From contig NC_087063.1 of assembly GCF_963678635.1 (NCBI RefSeq), forward strand, positions 6,170,386 to 6,234,385: a stretch of 64,000 nucleotides of DNA, given 5' to 3'. Within the stretch, counting starts at the first letter, position 1, and every line of letters starts with the position of its first letter. The notes under the pieces were generated by a model. That model was not told the DNA's origin. It made no database searches and saw only the letters and a program-made list of their open reading frames with translations. This stretch comes from Symsagittifera roscoffensis (lineage: Eukaryota > Xenacoelomorpha > Acoela > Convolutidae). Both the position numbers and the translations under genes were made by a program. This document shows positions 54,691-64,000 of this stretch, piece by piece.

Positions 54691-55874
54691 TTCGAATCAG
54701 AAGCGGTAAATTGTTCCTTGCGGTGAACTATATATTCAGTGAAATTTCCATTTTTAATTAAGCTTCAAAAAACATAGAAAAAAAATAAATTATATCACTT
54801 GCCTTTACCTCTGAAAACTATTGTACTAGTCATTCATGAGAATAAACTAAAAAGATTGTGAGTTCTTAAAAGTATTCCTATGAATCCCAATTGCTTTGTT
54901 GGTCGAATAGCAATGGCTTATCGCGTAAAATACAGAACGTCAAAAATGCTCCACGAATGATCTCAAACGAACTTTGCCATCATCAAAACTATTCAAAAAT
55001 TTTCGTTTTAAATGGCATGTTTCTTTCAGCTATGTATCAATCACCAGCATAAATGAGCTGGGAAAACCAACATTAGTAAGCGTAGAAAAATTGGAAATTT
55101 TCGGGATATATGTTTGTAATTTTTTTGCTCAAATTTGTCTGAAAGCATCTCACAATGACAAACAATCAAATGAATTTTTCATAAATAAATTAAAGTTTTT
55201 CTGATCTAAGATGGATTTTATTGAAGTAAACACCCTTTATTGTTAAAACCACAGTGTCCGATAATGTTTTCAAATTTTTGACCCTTTAAGATGACAACCA
55301 AAAACAAAGTGTTTTATCTTTTATTTGGTTTCCAAAAGCGCAGGTCAAAGTTTTTCTAGAAGACATACTGTGGAGTATTGTGAAAGAAAAATAAAAAATT
55401 ATCAAATTTTGTCTCAATTTTGTTCAAATATTTATATTTATATATATAAATATAGTATAGTATAGTTTCTTTATAGGGTAATTTTTTATTTTGCTTAATA
55501 ACAAATGAAGATGTTTTGCTAATTCAAACATTTTCAAGCAAAATATTTCTAATTAGATTAGTGATTAGACGGAAAATTTTTCTAAGTAATTAGCAAGTTT
55601 GTCTCCCAATAAGAAAAAATCTACCCGTGTCATATGACTAGTTCTTGCCAATTTGCCAATCACTGTATGGGGCTCAAAGTACTAAGTTACTGCTATAGAA
55701 TCAAAAAGTTTGTGTTCTTACAAACAATCATCAGTGTTGCTAAACAATATTATCGTGCTCCCAGAAAAAGAAAAATCTGATTTTGAAAACAAATATGTTT
55801 GATTGATATTATAAGAAAGTTTTTTGATATTATAAAGATAAATTTATTCAGCCAATAGTGTAGATTGTCCCATA

Positions 55875-56792
55875 TCCCGCACCGAATTTCTATGGATAAT
55901 AATCGATTGTAATGGAACATTGTTGACTAAAATGTTCTCATTATAATCCACTATTGTTCCAAATTAAGACCACGAAATCGATTATATTGTCATTATAATC
56001 GATTTTTTTTGTAAAAACACAATCCATTAAAGTCCATTATAATGGATTATAATGCATTCAAAATCCAATATAATTGATTGTAACGGATTATAATCTCTAC
56101 ATTTTTTTTGCTAAATCATTTGCAAAATTTGCAACACTGCGTTACTCACGGCCTACTCGCAATCTTTATCTAATCAAACTAACCTCCCCTCACTTTGCCC
56201 CCATCCTCATTCGCCCAAACCCCCTTCCCCCGCTCCCCTAAATTTTTTAAACCCAACCCCCCGTTCCCATGTTATTTACCCCCAATCTCCATTTTAACCC
56301 CCCTCATCCAAATTTTTTGTTCCATCCTCCGCGCATTTTTTTACCCCGCTCACGTTCAGTAAACGGGGTTGAACTATGATAGGGGGGGGGGGGAGGGTAA
56401 ACTGATGAGGGGTAAACTGTGAGTGGGGGGTAAACTGGGGAAGGGGGTTGTTAAAAAGGGCGATGGAGTTTACGTAGTATAGAAAAAGTAGAGAATACTC
56501 AAATCTTATGTGAAAAGTAAAAATTATTGTAATGTAATACGTGGCAGCTGCACGAAACAAGAAATGAGATAACTTTGAGAAAAAAATTGCAAATTTTATA
56601 TTTTCTTCTCAAAAAATACAATCATTTATAATGGATTATAATTATTTAAAAAATAATATGATTATAATCCGTTTTAAATGGATTATAATCGATTATAATG
56701 ATATAAAAAACAATAGAATTATAATCCATTTTTGATACTGACTATAAAATGACAATATAATCGATTATTATCCATGGAACTCCAGTGCGGGA
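55875..56792. mobile_element. 918-bp TIR element with TA flanks
   Basis: The left end, TCCCGCACCGAATTTCTATG, and the right end inverted, TCCCGCACTGGAGTTCCATG, continue as GATAATAATCGATT on both sides. TA dinucleotides flank it. Multiple ATTATAATCCATT motifs lie inside. The same CCATGGAACTCCAGTGCG end occurs at about 9447 and, mutated, near 5070. A TA duplication suggests a Tc1/mariner-type MITE. Confidence 0.7.
56160..56460. other. Strand-skewed C-rich then G-rich tract, hairpin and G4 potential
   Basis: 56180-56300 carries repeated CCCC blocks (CCCCCTTCCCCC, TTTACCCCC, TTAACCCCCCTCATCC). 56380-56450 carries the complementary GATGAGGGGTAAACTG, GGGGGGTAAACTG and GGGGAAGGGGG. It sits in the middle of the 918-bp TIR element. 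The minus frame at 56294-56560 arises from this bias. Confidence 0.8.
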
Positions 56793-57254
56793 TACTATCG
56801 TTGGCTGTCAAACGTTTTCTGGTACTAAGAGTCGAGCTAAGGAAAATTTAAAACCATTTATTCAGACGTAAAACTGATTCAGTATTAAAACTGATTTCCA
56901 ACTAACCGTGAGCAAAAATTAAGACAAGCATATCTGATTGCTGTGCAAGTATTACAAAATTCTTCAATCACAATCATAAAATACTCTGAAAATAGGTAGT
57001 TGTTTTCATAAAATTAGTGTCATTTCCTGTGCGTGGGTGAAAAAGATGTAAACTGAATAGTTTTTTTTTTTTAATTTTTCGCACAATATTTTCAATTTCT
57101 CTTAGAAAACTTTTATAGCCAAGGAAACGCCAAATGAAGCTTCCACCTTTTTTTAAATCTTTAATAAAAGTAAGTTTTCTTAATCTAAAGGGTCATATTT
57201 TTTAAGCAATCGTTCAAAACGAGACTCGCTCGTAATAAGATTTGCTTGAGTTGT

Positions 57255-57490
57255 TCAAAATTACTTAAAAAACAAAAGTTTTATACCCGTTTTTCTTGAC
57301 AGTGGGAGTAGCTTTTCAAAAACTTTCAAAAAAATGTTCATAATCCGACTGAAAGGGCTCCATTATGATATATCACTCAACCCAATCCGATTATGATTTT
57401 TGATGCCTGATTTTGCGTTAAAAAACACAAACACAAACACAACTGAGTAAAAAGTTCCTCCACGTTTTTAATAGTCGGAATTATATTTCA
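57255..57490 (+). repeat. Dispersed repeat, GACTGAAAGGGC..GATATATCACTCAACCCA family
   Basis: Shares with 44280-44530 the blocks CCGACTGAAAGGGCTCC, GATATATCACTCAACCCA, TCCGATTATGATTTTTG and GATTTTGCGT, ending TTTTTAATAGTCGGAAT. Confidence 0.6.
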
Positions 57491-58187
57491 TTAGTTTCGC
57501 AGCACAATTTTAATTTTACGGAAATTGAACACTAAAATATTTCTGTTCGGCAGGTATCAATGGGAAAAAATGGCTAGCCTCAAATCAAATTGAGCTGATT
57601 TCCTGACCGGATTACTGACCTTCGTTTTTAAGCTGTAAAATTAATTATGCGGTAAAAACCGTTAAAAATTGGGACCACGTGAACAACCCTTCCTCACCCC
57701 CAAATTGTTATAGAAGGGATAAAGTTCACATTGTTAATTCGCTTTTTCGCAAATTAAACAATGCGAGTTTTGAACTAGAATTCAATATTTTTCGAGTTAA
57801 AGGAAAAAATTAAACATAAGTAAGCATTTGATTGCATAAATAGCCGACTGTTCACATGAATTTAATGAAACAATTGTGCCTTTCTTGTCTTTTTATGACT
57901 TATGTATGCGTAAATTTAAATAACTTAGATTGTTATCAGCCCGTCAATATTGTCTAAATTGTTTAAAAGACAAGTACTGGAACAAATACAAAAAAAACTA
58001 AGGAAAAAATATACCTGAAAATGCCAAAATCGCACGTGTTCACAATCTAAATAGACTAATGGGTAATTTGATCAAAAATAGTGGCCTAAATTTAAAAATA
58101 TGGCTTTAAAGAATTTATCTATGGTCAACTCAAATGTCAAATAGGCAGACCCATATCTTAACAGGTCGGGCTGGCAAACCAAAGTAT

Positions 58188-58564
58188 GGATCTTGTTAAC
58201 TATTCCCCTCTCTATGCTACCTTGTAACGAATCTCCCCATTCCCTATAAAGAGAGAACTGAGCAGTTAAGCATATACGAATTTGGTACCTTGTTACAAAT
58301 CTCGGTTCTTTTTCCTTTACCCCCCACCTCACACGACCTTCAATCTATTAGTGAAACGAGTGGTTTTACGAGGTTAAGTATGAAGACTAAACATGTTTGT
58401 CGTGGCCTTATTAGTCTGTATGTAAATTTTCATAGCAATCGGACAATGTGGTCAACAAATTTAACTGTAAAAATTTGGAGGTGGGGGGAAGGAAAAAGAG
58501 CCCAAATCTCTCCCCCCCCCCCCCCTATTGCAATAAAGGGGGGGGGGGATTGTTAACAAGATCT
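58188..58564. mobile_element. 377-bp MITE, GGATCT termini, perfect 8-bp target duplication
   Basis: CAAAGTAT flanks both ends (58180-58187 and 58565-58572). The left end GGATCTTGTTAACTATTCCC is mirrored by AGATCTTGTTAACAATCCCC. Inside is a second inverted repeat (TTTTTCCTTTACCCCCCACC against 58480-58500) and a C-run/ATTGCAAT/G-run hairpin at about 58512-58550. Same family as 26336-26472. Confidence 0.88.
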
Positions 58565-60759
58565 CAAAGTATTATTAGTTGGTTAGTGCACTTGCTTGCG
58601 TATGTGAAATTGGTTTTTATTTGATTGGGGGAAGGTTGACTTGGTCGATCGATATGGACCAAAACTTAAAAAGGCCAAAACGATAAAGGCCAAAACTTAA
58701 AAACTTGATATAGGCCAAAACTGCTCGTAGCATAAAATTAACGTTAATTTTTAACTTAATTTTTTTGTGTCGTTCGAGCTTTATTGAGGCTCAGAGAAAA
58801 TGGTTTTTGACCAAAATAGCAGATTAATTTATAGAGTGAATTACATACAGTAAGAATGTTTTGTAGATGGGGATATTTATACAAACAGAAAAAAATAATT
58901 TAAGATTTAAGTTCTCTTTTTCTTCATTGCATTATCGTTAAAACGTTTCATATCTAAGTTTCGTTCTAGTAAAAGTTCTTTCAAGAAAAATTGTGTGCAA
59001 AAAAACTTAAGCACCAAAAAATTGATAATTTCATATTTTTTTCTTTTTCAAAATCCACTTGGACTCATTCGCAATGTTAAGAAGTATAAGATTATAAAAA
59101 CCAATTGTTCCGCTAAAAATGTACTTTGAAATTATTCGAGTTGGATGAACTTCCACTTAAATTTAAAACCGGAGACAGAGCGCATATTGATGAACGAAAT
59201 CATCTTTTTTATAAAAGCTACTAAATTAAAAATTTATTGGGCCATATGAACAAACTCTCCCTAAATCGTTCTTTTGGTCGAAACTTTCTTTTTGATCCAA
59301 TCAGATTTCAGCATTTTGCATGTGTGCTTTTGTCCTCCATTTTTAGGGGGGGGGGTGCTTTCTTTTGATTAACTTAGGGGGAAAAAGATCGCAAGGGACA
59401 CCTTATCTAAAGCGCTCAAAGTTGGCGCAGTAAATGGATTAAATTTGGGCTAGAAAATAATAAATGTGGTTGTGAACGATACAAATATAAAAAATTAGCC
59501 ATAGAAATTTTTGAGACATTCTGCCTATTTCGCCCAAAGTTGCAATCTTGAAAGATAAAAAACAAAAATGGAAAATGTTCTAAATTTTCAGCCAGTTTAG
59601 TGTATTGCATGTTTTTTATCATGCTTTATAAGCGAGAAAAATGAGGAAAACATGGTGTATACTTTGTAAAATTCAATTATTGAGAGCCACTTCGGAATCA
59701 AATGCAAAAAAAAATCATTAAAAAAAATTTCGATGAAAAACTTGAACCATCTGAGACCCATAAAAGTTTTGAGCTCAAAATTTAAGCTAGATACCACCTG
59801 TGACCATTTTTTTTCAAAAAATAAGAGCGTAAACTTCCAATTTGACAAATTTGGGATAATCAACGCGTGGTTTATTTTGTTTTATTAACGCCTAGGCGGC
59901 GTTGAAAAATGGCTCAGAAACTAGACAAATTGAGCTGAGGCTATCTTTGTTGATTTATTACAAGGCTAGATTTCATTTTAAGTACGCTAACATTACTTTG
60001 TACTTGAAATAAGATTTTTTACTTTTTCATTACAAAATACCTGGTATCTTAGAATTTGAATTAATAGTCAGTCTTTCGACAAAACACAAAATTTTTATCT
60101 CATTTTTTTATTTTAGCAAAATTATCTTTGGGAAAATGTTATCAAGACAAATGAAACAAAGATAGCCGTTTGCTGTGCAAGAATCACAGAATGTTCCAAC
60201 CATATTCCAAAAAATTTACAAACGAGTAGAAGGATGATGGTGAATTAGTCAAAATGGGCAACCGATGTCTTTGGAAAATGAATTGAAGTATCTTAAAGGA
60301 GCTGTAGTTAGTATAAAGGATCTCATCATACCACGCACAAAAACACTGATTTGAAATAAAAAGAGAGCACAAAACTTTTATTTGTAATTTTTTATTCAAA
60401 TGTAGTCACTGTTCTTGCAATTGAGCGTGTGGGGGGAAATTTGTCTACAAAATTGAAGCAAGAATAACCACATTCAATGTTACTACCGTATGAATGTTTT
60501 GACTACAGTTGAATAAAAAACTACAAACAAAACTTGGAAAATTAAACTCTATTTGGAATACTAAACTATCTCAAATTAAATTCTAAATTTTGAATTAGCT
60601 GAAAAACATTTCTATAATCTTTTTTAATTTTAGAAAACTTTTGTTATCAAAAAGTGCTTAAATTATATTCCGAATTATATTTTTCGTTATAAAAAATTAT
60701 TTAACCTAGATGACCAACTTTCATACTTTTTTTAATGTTACTCGATCATTTCAGTCGCG

Positions 60760-60995
60760 CGAAATTAGACTAAAACTCAAAAATGTCCGACTGGTTTTTC
60801 TCAACAATGAGACCAATTTTTGAAAATTTTAAAATCTCATTCGAATCTTAAAAAAGACTTTAATGCTAAAAAAAATTTCTTCTGACGATTACTTAGGGTG
60901 CTTCAATTTTTGTAGAAACAAAAAGAACCGGAAAAAAATTTACACCCAAAGAGAAATTTTTTCCCATTTTCATCGGTCCGAGCAAAAATGATCAC
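60760..60995 (+). repeat. Dispersed repeat, divergent copy of the 44.3-kb family
   Basis: Follows the order seen at 44280: AAATTAGACTAAAA, CTGGTTTTTCTCAACA, GACTTTAATG, TTCTTCTGACGATTACTTAG and TTTCATCGGTCCGAGC. Identity is low. Confidence 0.4.
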
Positions 60996-61030
60996 ACAGA
61001 GGTGAAGCTAAGATTTGCACCTTTTGGAGA

Positions 61031-61093
61031 TAGGATGAGTGCAAAATAAGTGCAACTTATAGGATGAGTGCAACTTATAGGATAAGTGTGCAC
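61031..61093. repeat. ~20-bp tandem, TATAGGATGAGTGCAACT
   Basis: TAGGATGAGTGCAAAATAAG, TGCAACTTATAGGATGAGTG and CAACTTATAGGATAAGTG repeat over about 60 bp. Confidence 0.75.
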
Positions 61094-64000
61094 TAGAACG
61101 CTAAAAAATTTCAAACAGAACTTCGAAGGATGTTACAATTGAAGACGGAAAAAAACTAAAAAACTTGAAAAGCATTTTTTTTGTAATTTAATTTTTTAAA
61201 GTTTTTAAAAGAGGTCCTAGTGGGTTTGAATTTGGGCATTCAAAAGTGTTTTCAGAGTCTTATCGGTCTCCAAAACACTACCGGACATTTTATGGGGAAA
61301 GATCAGTAAATAAGCCGACAGAAATAAAGCCAACATCCAAGAAGCTGAAACTTCGCCGAAAATTTTCGTACAAAAAAAACCTGTTAGAAAAAATTCCAAT
61401 CAACGCTCACTTAGGATCCACGATAGCTATTTGGGTAGCGTATGCAATGTAGACTACATGATTTGGAAACTAAACTGGCAGAGTTTACGCCGACAACCAA
61501 GAAGCCAAAAAACCTATAATTATACATTCAATAGTTTGAATTCTAGATATTTCATGCAGTAGTAATTAGTACTCGGTAGTTAAATTTGAATATTTATGAA
61601 CTTGAGCATGTCAGCAGCATAGCAGCATCATAAGTGATTCATCTGATTTTGTTAAACTAGTTGTTAACCCTAAAAAGCCTATATTCTGATTTGATAAGGC
61701 TTGCTAATCGCAAGCGTAAAAGTTTCTGTATTTTTTGTTTGAAAACTTTAAATTTTAATTTTGGAAAAATTGACTGCATATACCTCAAAAGGCATTCAAA
61801 GCGTTCAGGGCTTAACCTGATACGAGCAATCGTGCAAGATGTTATTTATACTTCATTCAAAGTTATTTCGCAAGGGGGCACTGATTTGGGATTATCGAGG
61901 GGCTATATCCCTTCAATGCCAAACTTGAGCATGACCTGAAAAAAGTTGAAGTATCTCCTCAAAAATACCTCCTCCAGACATATCAGCAAATTCTATTCCT
62001 GTTTTTGATCAACGCGACATAAAAATGGAAGGGTACCTCTTGAACAATGATGGCGTTGGAATAAAAATTGCGTTTTCTTGGTTTGACAAGCAAAAATCTG
62101 ACCTAAATAAGATTTTTAACTGTACCCAGGGGTGGATCCAATTTTCTACCATTATAGTTTTCCGTTCTCTTCTGAAGCGCCGAAAGACATTTGGTGTTAA
62201 AGTTATGTTCACATATGAAAATTTTGAGAAACGGTCCAAAAATGCCATTATGTGTAGAATGTTTTGACCAGAAATTTGCATAACTCCAGCGCTTCCCATA
62301 AAATAAATACATATTGTCGCTCTAGACGCATCAAGAAGTTATAAGGATTATATGCCAACTATGGAAAATGTTAAAAAGTACCAATTTATCATATTTTACT
62401 TGAAAATGGTCTAATTTTAAAAAATGCATAATTTGCAACTAGAAATCATTTAAAATAAGTACGTACTTGATGCCAAGAAGTCGTAAAACGCTCTTCATTT
62501 CCGCAATATGAATCAATAAAGTTGCCCAATTACGGGAAAATTAATGTCGGAAATAAACTTGTAGCAGTTGTTCTTTTACAAGATGCCAATCAAAAAAGGT
62601 AAAAGCCGTTATAGGCTTGTCATTGAAAGCTGTTGCTGACTGTTGATGACTGCAAAAAGAATAGTTTTTGAATATCTTAACTTTTGATGAGTTTCAAGCA
62701 TTTCATGACTTTTTGAGATTTTGATTGATGATAGTAAGTTTTTGTAACGTGACTGAAAAATAAGCTCTAACAATGGTCTCTATTTAAAACTGAAATCAAA
62801 GCATACGCACCGGCGAAGAAAATTAATAATTTTTCAAAAGTAATGTACAATAAATGAGTAACGTAATAGCATTTTGTAACTTTTCAGCATCATTGAGCCG
62901 GCATACATTTATCGTTTATCATTGAATTTGTCAATTGCAGTTTGTCTTTCAGTCGGTTGAAAAAATGTCTTCAATACTTTGTGATAAAGAAAATGATCAT
63001 CTTCCAAATAACTAATTGACATTTTTTCATGGACTTTGGCCATGTTTATTCCAATTGCTCATAGTCTTGTGCAAAATGTCAATCGAAAAGTAATTTTTTT
63101 TGTGAATATGGAAAATTGAAAGAAAAGATTGAAAGGTCATTTGACAGTTGTCTTTAATTGTAAAAATAGTAAATAATGTCTTTTAATAATAGAAGTTCAG
63201 CTCCTTGAAATCGAACTTTGTTTGTACATTTGGTTGAACTGTCTCAAACGTGAAATAACAACGGGTTTCGTCCTGGCCGGACTTAGTCAAATACGATCCG
63301 GGCAAAGTGATAATCAACTCAGCTGGTTTTTGGGGGTGGTTTTTAGCCCCAGGTAAGGCCGGTCCGGATCAAAACTGACAAACACGGTAAACTGAGCAAA
63401 CTTTGAGACAAGCCCCCTAGTTATGATTTTATTATAACTTAACGCCAGGTGTGTTGTTTTTGAGTGTTTAAATCATATCTCTGATTGCTGGCTTATATTC
63501 AAATTTCAATCAACTTCTGACGTTGTTTGATTTGAGATCTTTGCTGTTTTTGGTAGCTAAAATTTAGTAAATTGCTTTTGTTTTGATAATGAGTGAAGGT
63601 TTTGGCTATTCAAGCTCGCCAGAAGTAATTTCCAAACTAATTTAAATTGAATTTGTGAACAACATGATGTCGAAAACATTCTGAGAACCCATAGGACAGT
63701 TTGTAGGAAAATAAATGGAAATTGAGAAGTTTCGTTTCAGCAGGAAAAATAAGTTAAAAATAGTTTATAGGTCGATAATACAACATCTGCAGGAAAATTG
63801 AGTTATGAATGCAATTTTGTAGTTTTTGTTTCATTTTTTTCTTTTTTGTTCTTTATTTTGTAATAAACGGATTATCTTTGATAATGACCAAGATATGAAA
63901 TGAATTCGTACGAAAGAGTTCGATTCAAAATAGTTTGATATAAAAAAGCAGTCCAAGAAAGTTGGTAGAAAAAGTCCAAAAAAGGTCGATAAATCAACAC
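61094..64000. other. No feature recognised
   Basis: AT-rich sequence without a supportable exon, RNA gene or bounded repeat. Overlapping frames on both strands at 62009-62312 are unsupported. Confidence 0.5.

Larger units (their letters stand above)
52915..64000 (-). other. Region upstream of the first recognised exon, repeats only
   Basis: 11 kb of AT-rich sequence. I found no further exon with good splice sites and exon-like composition on either strand. It contains two related ~300-bp blocks (53160-53470 and 54390-54690), several TIR elements and homopolymer G or C runs. It is probably a 5' intron of ANKFN1, or its promoter side. Confidence 0.5.

Noticed and set aside
62009-62312. Overlapping frames on both strands near the right edge
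   Set aside because: No splice sites, domain or codon bias. Three frames open at once suggests chance.

Overview
This window is genomic DNA from an animal: AT-rich, intron-rich, with GT-AG splice sites. It is not prokaryotic. There are no operons, ribosome binding sites or long uninterrupted ORFs. I cannot name the species. The dense short inverted-repeat elements and fragmented introns fit a marine invertebrate, but that is inference.

One gene dominates. Reading the minus strand, 21 exons from about 52.9 kb down to 8.4 kb join in a single consistent reading frame. They encode the ankyrin-repeat and fibronectin-III protein ANKFN1, the homologue of Drosophila wide awake (WAKE). I worked out every junction by hand from AG/GT sites and codon phase. 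The order is: a low-complexity N-terminal region (exons at 52.9-49.4 kb and 32.3 kb), a Ser-rich linker (25.9-25.4 kb), two ankyrin repeats (24.9-24.5 kb), a FN3 domain split over two exons (24.2 and 20.9 kb), the ANKFN1-specific core (20.2-9.8 kb), and a terminal exon with a Ras-association-like domain (9.1-8.4 kb). The true 5' end lies beyond the window or in the last 11 kb. Two further minus-strand exons (41.8-42.1 kb and 32.9-33.4 kb) end in the same phase as the exons they would replace and look like alternative first exons.

The last three exons occur twice: complete at 10.4-8.4 kb and again, cut by a 200-N gap, at 5.99-4.0 kb. All the coding differences I found between the copies are silent. 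The second copy ends exactly at the gap, so unmerged allelic contig ends are more likely than a real tandem duplication.

Inside the 18-kb intron between the 50.6-kb and 32.3-kb exons, on the opposite strand, lies a small intronless gene for a secreted, Cys-rich, heavily N-glycosylatable protein (35.3-36.1 kb). It is broken by one frameshift and one stop. Its 3' flank is interrupted by a MITE.

The remaining sequence is introns filled with non-autonomous DNA transposons: hAT-like MITEs with 8-bp target duplications, a family with GGATCT termini, a family with AACAGTGCC termini, one TA-flanked element, and a cluster with GTTCCGAC termini. There are also minisatellites, tRNA-like Pol III fragments and several strong hairpins. 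I recognised no reverse transcriptase, transposase, rRNA gene or CRISPR array.
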